From positions 1 through 13,037 of the forward strand of contig DATKND010000123.1 in the NCBI GenBank assembly GCA_035541475.1: a stretch of DNA of 13,037 bases, read 5' to 3'. This document shows, piece by piece, positions 6,394 to 13,037 of this stretch. The translations under genes and the position numbers were made by a program. The stretch is from DASUFZ01 sp035541475. Lineage in GTDB: Bacteria; Myxococcota_A; UBA9160; SMWR01. Under the pieces are notes generated by a model, which ran no database searches, had not been told where the DNA came from, and saw nothing but the letters and a program-made list of their open reading frames with translations. Numbering within the stretch: the first letter of the stretch is position 1; each line of letters begins with the position of its first letter.

Positions 6394-8139
6394 ATGCGGC
6401 CCGAGGCGGAGACCCGCGAGATCGCGCCGCCGCGGGGGCCGTCGCCTTCCGCCGGGGAGCTGTGGGCGCTCGGCGCGATCCTCGCCGTGGCGATGGGGCT
6501 GCGCGCCTGGGTCCTGCGCGACCTCGCGCTCCACGATCCGTTCTTCGACAGCCCCTCGGTCGACGAGCAGATGTATCACGAGTGGGCCGCGTCGATCGCG
6601 CGCGGGGAAGGTCTCGGCGGCCAGGTCTTCCTGAACGGGCCCGCCTATCCCGTCTTCCTCGCTGCGATCTACCGGATCTTCGGACCGAGCGTGCTCGCGG
6701 CGAAGGCGGTGCAGAGCGCGCTCGGCGTGCTCGACTGCGTGCTCGTGTGGGCGCTCGGACGCCGACTGCTCACGCCGATGATCGGCCTCGGCGGCGCCGC
6801 GATCCTCGCGGTCTACGAGCAGGCGCTCTTCTATCCCGCGACCCTGCTGCTGGAAGGCGCGCTGAACACGCTCCTGCTCGGCATGCTGTGGCTTTGCGTG
6901 CGCGCGCAGGAGAGCGGGCGGCCGGCGCGCTGGGCGGCGGCCGGCGCGTGCACCGGGCTCGCGGCTCTCGCGCGCCCGACCGCGCTCGGCTTCGCGCTCG
7001 CGATGACGCTCTGGGCCGCGTTGCGCCCCGGTGTCGTGCGGCGCGCGCGCGGCATCTCGGCGCTGGCCTACGCGCTCGGCGTCGCGGCCGCGATTGCGCC
7101 GGCGACCGTGTACAACGCCCGGGTCGGCGGCGACTTCGTGCTCGTGACCTACGCCGGCGGCATGAATCTCTACATCGGCAACAACCCGGCCTCGCATGGG
7201 GAGTTCGACGTGCCCCCGATCGTGCCGACCGCGCTGGCCGACGATCCCGAGGAGCAGCGCGCGGTCTTCGCCGAGCTGGCGGAGCGCGCGCGCGGCCGAT
7301 CGCTCGCGCCCTCCGAGGTCTCGCAGTACTGGGCGGGTCGCGCGCTCGAATTCGTGCGCGAGCAGCCGCTCGCGTGGCTGCGCCTGATGGCGCGCAAGGT
7401 CGTGCTCTCGCTGAACGCCTACGAGCCCTGGAACGTCCGCTCGCTGACCCTGGCGCGCGAGGCGTCGGCGGCGCTGCGACTTCCGTTGCTCGGCTTCGGC
7501 GCGATCGCGCCCTTCGCGGCGCTCGGCCTGTGGGCGACGCGCCGCGCGCGCGTGCGGCTCGTGCCGCTCTACGCGTGGCTCGCGACGGTGTGGCTCACGC
7601 TGTGGGTCTTCTTCGTGCTGTCGCGATATCGCGTCGCCGCAGTGCCAGTGCTCGCGGTCTTCGCCGCGGCCGGCGTCGCGAGCGCGCTGGAGGCGCTGCG
7701 CCGGCGACGCGCGCGCGAGATCGCGGCCGTGACGCTCGCGCTCGCCGCGCTCGCGCTCGCGGTGAACCGGCCGATCGAGCGCGAGAACCTCGGCATCGCC
7801 TGGTACAACCTCGCGAACCACTACCGCGATCGCGGCGAGTACGACCGCGCGATCGAGCTCTACCAGCGCGCGCTGGTCGGTGTGCCCGGCTACCTGTCGG
7901 CCTACAACAACCTGGCGCGTACCTTCGAAGACGCGGGACGACGCGACGAGGCCGTGACGGCCTGGGGCGTGCTTCTCGTGCTGGCGCAGCGGCAGGGATC
8001 GCCGCAGCACGTCGAGCGCGCGCAGCGACATCTTGCAGCTCTCGGGGCAAGCGCCGAAGGCGCGCGCAGCGAGGCAAGCCCTCCGGCGCGCAGCGAGGCG
8101 AAGCCGAGCGAAGATCAGAAGAGCGACCGGGTGCGTTGA
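6394..8139 (+). CDS. GT39-like (PMT_2) membrane glycosyltransferase with TPR tail
   Basis: This 581-residue protein has the features of the GT-C glycosyltransferases of the PMT_2/ArnT/GT39 group, which move a sugar from a polyprenyl-phosphate carrier to a lipid, glycan or protein on the outer side of the inner membrane. Helix 1 (about 22-42) is followed by a periplasmic loop with the acidic pair in SVDEQMYHEWA (55-65; D57, E58), the usual catalytic site of this group. NGPAYPVFLAAIYRIFG (81-97) and LARPTALGFAL (192-202) are typical conserved segments. LYIGNNPASHGEF (259-271) is the usual later loop. Hydrophobic helices continue to about 457. Residues 462-550 hold about two TPR units (IAWYNLANHYRDRGEYDRAI; AYNNLARTFEDAGRRDEAV). 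The final residues (about 551-575) are encoded by repeat copy B and look unselected as protein. The ATG at 6394 is preferred over the one at 6208, which would translate repeat DNA and overlap the divergent gene's start. Its acceptor is unknown. Confidence 0.87.
   Translation: MRPEAETREIAPPRGPSPSAGELWALGAILAVAMGLRAWVLRDLALHDPFFDSPSVDEQMYHEWAASIARGEGLGGQVFLNGPAYPVFLAAIYRIFGPSVLAAKAVQSALGVLDCVLVWALGRRLLTPMIGLGGAAILAVYEQALFYPATLLLEGALNTLLLGMLWLCVRAQESGRPARWAAAGACTGLAALARPTALGFALAMTLWAALRPGVVRRARGISALAYALGVAAAIAPATVYNARVGGDFVLVTYAGGMNLYIGNNPASHGEFDVPPIVPTALADDPEEQRAVFAELAERARGRSLAPSEVSQYWAGRALEFVREQPLAWLRLMARKVVLSLNAYEPWNVRSLTLAREASAALRLPLLGFGAIAPFAALGLWATRRARVRLVPLYAWLATVWLTLWVFFVLSRYRVAAVPVLAVFAAAGVASALEALRRRRAREIAAVTLALAALALAVNRPIERENLGIAWYNLANHYRDRGEYDRAIELYQRALVGVPGYLSAYNNLARTFEDAGRRDEAVTAWGVLLVLAQRQGSPQHVERAQRHLAALGASAEGARSEASPPARSEAKPSEDQKSDRVR
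8051..8120 (+). repeat. Structured repeat element, copy B, inside the 3' end of the glycosyltransferase gene
   Basis: The copy starts with a hairpin GCGCC (8051-8055), loop GAA, GGCGC (8059-8063). Its 47-base arm (8074-8120) matches 6311-6357 at 43 of 47 positions. Within it a 19/20-base unit occurs twice, at 8062-8080 and 8086-8105, identical except for one base missing from the first (GCGCGCAGCGAGGC, then AAGCC or GAAGCC). It supplies codons of the glycosyltransferase up to about residue 576, ending 19 bases before the stop. Copy A, aligned base for base, falls in a different codon phase, so it is the DNA or RNA, not a peptide, that is repeated. Confidence 0.78.
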
Positions 8140-8158
8140 GGCCACCGCAAGCGAGGCA

Positions 8159-9847
8159 TCACGGCGTCTCGATGCGAGCGGCCTCCGCGCGCGCTCGCTC
8201 GCGCATGATCGTGTTGATCCGTCGATCGGGGTTGATCTCCGCCGCGCGCGCGAAGGCCTGCTCGGCCTCGCCAGCCCGACCGAGTTTCAACAGCGCGCGA
8301 CCGAGCTCGAACTGAGCGTTCTCGAGGTCGGGCTGGAGAGCGACGGCGCGCTCGAGCGCGGACGCCACGCGCGACCACTCGCCGCGCCGCGCGTGCAGCG
8401 CCGCGACCAGCTGCCAGGTGCTCGGCTGCTCCTGGAGCGCCAGCGCGCGCTCGTACTCGCGCAGCGCGCCGGCCTCGTCGCCACGGCGATCGAGGGCACC
8501 GGCCAGCACGACTCGCCAGCGGGCGCTGTCGCGGCCGACCTCGCGCAGCCGGTCGAGTCCTGCACCGAGCGCACCGACGTCGCCCGACGCCTGCGCGCGA
8601 CGCAACACGATGTTGGTCTGGAACTCCGCGCCGAGCAGCAGCGCGAAGCAGGCGAGGCCGACGACCCAGACGGCGCGCGCAACCCGAGGCGAAGACGTCG
8701 CGCCGGCCGCGGCGCCGTCGCCGCGCGGCCGCAGCAGGATGCGGGCCACGCGTCCGTCGCGGAGCTTCCACACCACGCCGTCGAGCACGAAGTGGTGAAG
8801 GTTCACGATCGACGCGACTAGCACGGCCAGGCCGCCGTCGTAGGGGAGCCGGCCGAGCAGACCGGGAGCGAAGACCAGCGCGGGCAGAGTCCACACCATC
8901 GCGCCGGCGAGCAGCACCTTCGCGAAGTAGCGCCAGCTGGCAGGCGAGGCGCCGCTGCGACCCACGCCGGCGTAATAGGCGGTCACCCAGAGGTACTGGA
9001 GGCCATGCGCGGTGGCGATCCAGAGGAAGTAGTAGGCGCCTTCGCTCGACTCCCACGGCTCGAAACCGGTGCGCACGCCGAAGCGCCGCAGCGCGAGCGG
9101 CACGCTGAACCAGAGAGCCTGGGTGGCGACGAGCGCGAGCGTCGGCAGGGCGTCGACGAGACTCGCGCGCCGCAGCAGTCGCGCGACCGCGACCCCGACC
9201 GCCGCGGCGTAGGCGAGGGCGGTCGCAGCGAAGAGCGGCTCCCCGATGCGCGGGTCGAGGTCGAGCGAGAGGAAGCGCACCGCTGCGGTCGCGGGCCCGA
9301 CGGGCGCGACGTCCGATGCGCGCGCGCCGGTGTGGAGCGCGAGCAAGGTCAGCGCGTAGGAGAGCACGAACGATGTGTGCAGCCAGCGGCGCAGCGAGCC
9401 CTCGAGCGCCACGCCGCGGCGCCGCAGCATCATCGCCGCGATGCCGAAGTTCTGCCCGGAGTAGTGCCACGGGCTCCAGGACACGTAGAGCGTGAAGACC
9501 GCCGCGGCGACGAGCGGCACGTACACCGCTGCGGCGAAGAGCGCGACGAGCAGCAGGGTCGCGTGCACCGCGAACAGCGCGTAGGCGCGCCGGTCCTCGC
9601 GCTGCTCGTAGACGCGCAGCAGCGTCGCTCCGTAGTGCGGTGTCAGCACCAGCAGCGACGCGAACGAGACCCACAGCGGTCCCTGGTGCGCGCGCAGCGC
9701 GGGCCCGACGAAGGCGAGCGCGCCGAGCGCCGCCACGTACCAGAGTCCGCAGCCGAAGAGCAGGTCGCGCCAGGGGCCATAGAGCCAGCGCGGCGCGGGG
9801 ACGGTGGGCGCGCTTCGCGCTGCGGTCGTCGCCGGCGCAGTCGTCAC
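8159..9847 (-). CDS. Polytopic membrane protein with conserved-looking histidines and C-terminal TPR repeats, unknown function
   Basis: I do not recognise the family. The 562-residue protein has about nine to eleven hydrophobic helices between residues 28 and 410. Histidines and aromatics cluster at helix ends: TPHYGATLLRVYEQRE (69-84), SWSPWHYSGQNFG (123-135), ATAHGLQYLWVTAYYAG (278-294) and NLHHFVLDGVVWKLRD (349-364). Such spaced histidines resemble metal- or heme-binding membrane enzymes (desaturase, hydroxylase or carotenoid-oxygenase types), but the exact boxes of those families are not present. About three TPR units follow at 442-543 (for example QFELGRALLKLGRAGEAEQA), probably soluble and for protein contacts. 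The GTG at 9847 gives a short polar lead before helix 1; the frame runs on far upstream into antisense of fdhD and was cut there. No clear ribosome binding site is seen. It converges on the glycosyltransferase gene with a 19-base gap and diverges from fdhD with 42 bases between starts. Confidence 0.75.
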   Translation of the reverse strand: MTTAPATTAARSAPTVPAPRWLYGPWRDLLFGCGLWYVAALGALAFVGPALRAHQGPLWVSFASLLVLTPHYGATLLRVYEQREDRRAYALFAVHATLLLVALFAAAVYVPLVAAAVFTLYVSWSPWHYSGQNFGIAAMMLRRRGVALEGSLRRWLHTSFVLSYALTLLALHTGARASDVAPVGPATAAVRFLSLDLDPRIGEPLFAATALAYAAAVGVAVARLLRRASLVDALPTLALVATQALWFSVPLALRRFGVRTGFEPWESSEGAYYFLWIATAHGLQYLWVTAYYAGVGRSGASPASWRYFAKVLLAGAMVWTLPALVFAPGLLGRLPYDGGLAVLVASIVNLHHFVLDGVVWKLRDGRVARILLRPRGDGAAAGATSSPRVARAVWVVGLACFALLLGAEFQTNIVLRRAQASGDVGALGAGLDRLREVGRDSARWRVVLAGALDRRGDEAGALREYERALALQEQPSTWQLVAALHARRGEWSRVASALERAVALQPDLENAQFELGRALLKLGRAGEAEQAFARAAEINPDRRINTIMRERARAEAARIETP

Positions 9848-9889
9848 CAGCGCAGTATATCCGCGTGCGTCCGAGGCTATGCTGAGCGC
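9848..9889. promoter_or_regulatory. 42-base divergent gap between the membrane-TPR gene and fdhD
   Basis: Two divergent genes share only 42 bases between their proposed GTG starts, so their promoters must overlap each other or lie inside the opposite gene. The gap contains the only AT-leaning spot nearby (AGTATAT, 9854-9860), which could be part of a -10 box for either direction. This is suggestive only. Confidence 0.25.
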
Positions 9890-10744
9890 GTGCTGCGCCA
9901 CGCTACGCCCTCCGCATCGAGCGCTCCGGAAGCGAGCGCCGTGAAGGACGTGGTGCGCTACGCCGACGGCGTCGCGATCGCGAGGGCGGACCACGTCGCG
10001 CGCGAAGAGCCCCTCGAGATCCAGCTCGGAGCGGCGCCGCTGGCCGTCGTGATGCGGACGCCCGGCCACGACGAGGAGCTCGCCTGCGGCTTCCTGGTGA
10101 CCGAGCGCGTGGTCGACGATCCGTCTCAGATCGTCTCGGTCCGCCACTGCCGGCAGGCGCGCGATCCCGCGTCGGCCGAGAACGTCGTGCGGGTCGTGCT
10201 CGGCGACGGCGTGCGCGTCGACCTCGAGGCGCTGCGGCGCAATCTCTACGCGAGCAGCAGCTGCGGCATCTGCGGCAAGGCGACGCTCGACAACGCGCTC
10301 GCGTCGGCGCCTCCGCTCGACGACGCGTCGCGCTTCCCGCCCGACTTCTTCTACGCGCTGCCCGATCGGCTGGCGCGCGCGCAGGCGACCTTCGCGGAGA
10401 CGGGCGGCGTGCACGGTGCGGCGCTCTTCGACAGCCGCGGCGGGCTCGTGATCGCTCGCGAGGACGTCGGCCGACACAACGCGGTGGATAAGGTCGTGGG
10501 CTTCGCCCTGCGCGCGGGCCGTCTGCCGCTCTCCGGCCACGTGCTGCTGGTGTCGGGCCGGATCTCGTACGAGATCGCGCAGAAGGCGCTGGCGGCGCGC
10601 ATCCCGGTCGTGGCGGCGGTCTCGGCACCGTCGTCTCTGGCGGTCGAGCTCGCGACGCGCGCGCGCATGGCCCTGGTCGCGTTCCTGCGCGGGCGTTCGA
10701 TGAACGTCTTCGGCGAGCGCGCGCGGATCGCGAGCGCGTCGTGA
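9890..10744 (+). CDS. fdhD: FdhD sulfurtransferase for molybdoenzyme activation
   Basis: FdhD takes sulfur from a cysteine desulfurase and transfers it to the bis-MGD molybdenum cofactor, a step needed for active formate dehydrogenase. This 284-residue protein has the usual length and motifs: EEPLEIQL (39-46), MRTPGHDEELACGFLVTE (55-72), the sulfur-carrying pair in SSCGICGKATL (123-133; C125, C128), TGGVHGAALF (171-180), the signature REDVGRHNAVDKVVG (190-204), LLVSGRISYEIAQKA (219-233) and the C-terminal GRSMNVF (268-274). The GTG at 9890 is used; an internal GTG at 9945 would still keep the core, so the first 18 or so residues are uncertain. The stop overlaps the start of the following molybdopterin oxidoreductase in the sequence GTGA (10741-10744), so the two are almost certainly co-translated and that enzyme is the likely client. 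Confidence 0.95.
   Translation: MLRHATPSASSAPEASAVKDVVRYADGVAIARADHVAREEPLEIQLGAAPLAVVMRTPGHDEELACGFLVTERVVDDPSQIVSVRHCRQARDPASAENVVRVVLGDGVRVDLEALRRNLYASSSCGICGKATLDNALASAPPLDDASRFPPDFFYALPDRLARAQATFAETGGVHGAALFDSRGGLVIAREDVGRHNAVDKVVGFALRAGRLPLSGHVLLVSGRISYEIAQKALAARIPVVAAVSAPSSLAVELATRARMALVAFLRGRSMNVFGERARIASAS
10741..10744 (+). other. GTGA start-stop overlap coupling fdhD and the oxidoreductase gene
   Basis: The GTG start (10741-10743) and the TGA stop of fdhD (10742-10744) overlap. This is typical of translational coupling and keeps the sulfurtransferase and its client in step. Confidence 0.85.
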
Positions 10745-13029
10745 ACGACGCGGACGACGCGCCGCCCGACGACGACGCGATCCACGACGGCGCGGGCGAC
10801 GCCGGCGCGGCCGGCGGGCTCGAGGCCGCGTGGACGGCCATGCGGCGCTCGGTCCACGAGATGGGGCTGCGGCGCACGTCGCGCGCGCTCGGGACCTTGA
10901 ACCAGGCGCGCGGCTACGACTGCCCCGGCTGCGCCTGGCCGGATCCCGAGCGGCGAGCCGCGCTCGAGTTCTGCGAGAGCGGCGCGAAGGCGGTCGCGCA
11001 CGAGGCGACGCGCCGGCGGATCGGAGCGGACTTCTTTGCCGAGTGGCCGGTCGAACGACTGCTGGCGCAGAGCGACCATTGGCTCGAGGCGCAGGGTCGC
11101 CTGGTGGAGCCGCTGTGGCGGCCGCCGGGCTCGAAGCACTACCAGCCAATCGCATGGGAGGCGGCCTTCGAGCGGATCGCGCAGGCGCTGCATGCGCTCG
11201 ACTCGCCGGACGAAGCCATCTTCTACACCTCGGGCCGCACCAGCAACGAAGCCGCGTTCCTGTACCAGCTCTTCGCGCGCATGCTCGGCACGAACAACCT
11301 TCCGGATTGCTCGAATCTGTGTCACGAGTCGAGCGGCGTCGGGCTCGGCGACTCGATCGGCATCGGCAAAGGAACGGTGTCGCTCGTGGACTTCGAGATC
11401 GCAGACGCGATCTTCGTGATCGGCCAGAACCCCGGCAGCAACCATCCGCGCATGCTGAGCGCGCTCCAGGCAGCGCGGCGCCGCGGCTGCCGCATCGTCG
11501 CCGTGAACCCGCTGCGCGAGCGCGGCCTCGTGCGCTTCGCGCATCCCCAGGAGCCGCTCGCGCTGCTCGGCCGGGGCACCCCGATCGCCGAGCTCTACCT
11601 GCAGGTGCGCGTCGGCGGCGACGTCGCGCTGCTGCGCGGGATCGCGAAGGCGGTGCTCGAGCAGGAGGCGCTCGGCCCGGGCCGCGTGGTCGACTGGAGC
11701 TTCCTGCACGGCTCGACCTGCGGCTTCGAGTCCTACCGCGAGGAGGTCGAGGCTACGCCATGGGAGACGCTCGAGGCGCGCAGCGGTGTCGCGCGCGCGC
11801 AGATGCGCGAGGCGGCTTCGGTCTACACTGGCGCGGAGCGCGTGATCGCGTGCTGGGCGATGGGCATCACGCAGCACCGCCACGGCGTCGCCAACGTGCA
11901 GGAGATCGTGAACCTGCTGCTGCTGCGCGGGAACATCGGCGTGCCGGGTGCCGGGCCGTGTCCCGTGCGCGGACACAGCAACGTACAGGGCGACCGCACC
12001 ATGGGAATCTGCGAGCGCCCGCGCCCGGAGTTCCTGGATCGCCTCGGCGCGGAGTTCGGCTTCATCCCGCCGCGGAGCCACGGCTTCGACACGGTCGGCG
12101 CGATCGAGGCGCTGCGCGACGGCCGCGCCCGCTTCTTTCTCGGCCTCGGCGGCAACTTCGCGGTCGCGAGCCCCGACGCGGCGCTCACCGCGGACGCGCT
12201 CTCTCGCTGCCGCCTCGCTGCGCACGTCGCGACGAAGCTGAACCGCACGCACCTCGTCGCCGGACGCGAGTCGCTGCTGCTCCCCTGCCTCGGGCGCACC
12301 GAGCGCGATGTCCAGGCATCGGGACCGCAGTTCGTGAGCGTCGAGGACTCGATGAGCGTGGTGCACCGCTCCGAAGGCGCGCTCGAGCCGGCCTCGACGA
12401 GTCTGCGGAGCGAGCCGGCGATCGTGGCCGGGATCGCGGAGGCGGCGCTCGGCGCGAGCGCGGTGCCCTGGCGCGAGCTCGCGGCCGACTACGACCGGAT
12501 CCGCGAGCGGATCGCGCGCGTCGTCCCCGGCTTCCACGATTTCAACCGCCGCGTGCGCCAGCCGTCCGGCTTCGCGCTGCCGAGCGGAGCCCGCACGCGA
12601 CACTTCGAGACGTCGGATGGGCGGGCGCGCTTCCGACTGCACCCGCTGCCCGAGGACGAGCTGCCGCCCGGCCGCCTGCGGCTCACCACCTTGCGGAGCC
12701 ACGACCAGTTCAACACCACGATCTACGGACACGACGACCGCTATCGCGGGATCTCCGGCGGCCGGCGCGTGGTGCTGTTGCACCGCGACGACATCGAGGC
12801 GCTCGGCCTGCGCGAGGGATGTCGCGTCGATCTGACGAGCCACTTCCGCGGCGAGACGCGCTCGGCGGCCGACTTCCGCGTCGTCGCCTACGACCTCCCG
12901 CGCGGCTGCGCGGCCACCTACTTCCCGGAGGCCAACGCGCTCGTTTCGCTCGGTGACTTCGCCGAGGGCAGCCGCACGCCGAGTTACAAGTCGCTGGAGG
13001 TGTCGCTGCGGCTCTCGCCGCAGCCTTAG
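10741..13029 (+). CDS. FdhF/YdeP-family molybdopterin oxidoreductase
   Basis: This 762-residue protein matches the YdeP-type branch of formate-dehydrogenase-like bis-MGD enzymes in length and motifs. The N-terminal region has YDCPGCAWPDP (59-69; C61, C64) and FCESGAKA (77-84; C78), fewer cysteines than the four-cysteine Fe-S site of FdhF. The catalytic region reads DCSNLCHESSGVGL (189-202). Aligned with the FdhF motif around its selenocysteine, C194 falls on the Sec position and H195 on the catalytic histidine. PVRGHSNVQG (408-417) supplies R410, equivalent to the FdhF active-site arginine. IGQNPGSNHPRML (227-239) binds the cofactor, and residues about 640-760 (LRLTTLRSHDQFNTTIYG) form the dinucleotide-binding domain. 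It starts with GTG inside the fdhD stop. Formate is one possible substrate, but E. coli YdeP has no settled one (it is linked to acid resistance). No electron-transfer partner is encoded in the window; eight bases remain after the stop. Confidence 0.92.
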   Translation: MNDADDAPPDDDAIHDGAGDAGAAGGLEAAWTAMRRSVHEMGLRRTSRALGTLNQARGYDCPGCAWPDPERRAALEFCESGAKAVAHEATRRRIGADFFAEWPVERLLAQSDHWLEAQGRLVEPLWRPPGSKHYQPIAWEAAFERIAQALHALDSPDEAIFYTSGRTSNEAAFLYQLFARMLGTNNLPDCSNLCHESSGVGLGDSIGIGKGTVSLVDFEIADAIFVIGQNPGSNHPRMLSALQAARRRGCRIVAVNPLRERGLVRFAHPQEPLALLGRGTPIAELYLQVRVGGDVALLRGIAKAVLEQEALGPGRVVDWSFLHGSTCGFESYREEVEATPWETLEARSGVARAQMREAASVYTGAERVIACWAMGITQHRHGVANVQEIVNLLLLRGNIGVPGAGPCPVRGHSNVQGDRTMGICERPRPEFLDRLGAEFGFIPPRSHGFDTVGAIEALRDGRARFFLGLGGNFAVASPDAALTADALSRCRLAAHVATKLNRTHLVAGRESLLLPCLGRTERDVQASGPQFVSVEDSMSVVHRSEGALEPASTSLRSEPAIVAGIAEAALGASAVPWRELAADYDRIRERIARVVPGFHDFNRRVRQPSGFALPSGARTRHFETSDGRARFRLHPLPEDELPPGRLRLTTLRSHDQFNTTIYGHDDRYRGISGGRRVVLLHRDDIEALGLREGCRVDLTSHFRGETRSAADFRVVAYDLPRGCAATYFPEANALVSLGDFAEGSRTPSYKSLEVSLRLSPQP

Positions 13030-13037
13030 CGGGGAAA

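Noticed and set aside
8051..8120. CRISPR-like or tandem-array interpretation of copy B
   Set aside because: There are only two adjacent units with a very short gap and no regular spacers, and the matching copy is 1.7 kb away.
3783..8315. A 1,510-codon plus-strand open frame covering several genes
   Set aside because: It runs antisense to the luciferase-like and rhomboid-like genes and through the glycosyltransferase gene in another frame. Its product is arginine-rich and compositionally unlike a protein. Long empty frames are expected in DNA this GC-rich.
9005..9889. N-terminal extension of FdhD upstream to 9005
   Set aside because: That stretch is antisense to the membrane-TPR gene and has no FdhD homology. 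FdhD proteins are about 260-285 residues, which fits the GTG at 9890.
10351..12843. An 830-codon minus-strand open frame opposite the oxidoreductase gene
   Set aside because: It is antisense to well-conserved fdhD and YdeP-type coding sequence and shows no domain pattern of its own.

Overview
The window is very GC-rich, and codon third positions are almost all G or C. That bias explains why long spurious open frames run antisense to nearly every gene. It carries seven protein genes packed almost end to end, with no gene-free stretch over 300 bases, and I saw no tRNA, rRNA, CRISPR array, transposase or phage gene. The mix (ComEC, a rhomboid-like protein with a helical-repeat tail, a GT-C glycosyltransferase with a TPR tail, a luciferase-like flavoenzyme and an FdhD/YdeP-type molybdoenzyme pair) suggests a free-living, high-GC, probably Gram-negative bacterium. 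Myxococcota or a related former-Deltaproteobacteria lineage would fit, but no phylogenetic marker is present and this is inference only.

Layout. (1) 1-2409, plus strand: a ComEC/Rec2 DNA-uptake channel, cut at its 5' end by the window edge. (2) 2292-6221, minus strand: a three-gene run, transcribed in the order rhomboid-like membrane protein, luciferase-like monooxygenase, acetoacetate-decarboxylase-like protein. The last two are 1 base apart with a good ribosome binding site, so they are probably co-translated and may act in one pathway. The 3' end of this run overlaps the 3' end of comEC tail to tail. (3) 6222-6393: a 172-base divergent intergenic region holding an inverted repeat next to the rhomboid start and one copy of a structured repeat element. 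(4) 6394-8139, plus strand: a GT39-like membrane glycosyltransferase whose last codons are made from a second copy of that element. (5) 8159-9847, minus strand: a histidine-bearing polytopic membrane protein with a TPR tail, of no family I recognise. (6) 9890-13029, plus strand: FdhD and a YdeP/FdhF-type molybdopterin oxidoreductase sharing a GTGA overlap, a clear functional pair in which FdhD would sulfurate the molybdenum cofactor of its neighbour.

Most worth a second look: the repeat pair (43 of 47 bases identical, each preceded by a hairpin whose two arms differ together, and read in different frames); a rhomboid that keeps the serine motif but has lost the catalytic histidine; an acetoacetate-decarboxylase-fold protein with no lysine in its core, coupled to a flavin monooxygenase; and the unassigned histidine-rich membrane-TPR protein. 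Three successive membrane proteins (positions 4161-9847) each carry a C-terminal soluble region that is TPR or TPR-like. I did not find a clear new defence or mobile system.
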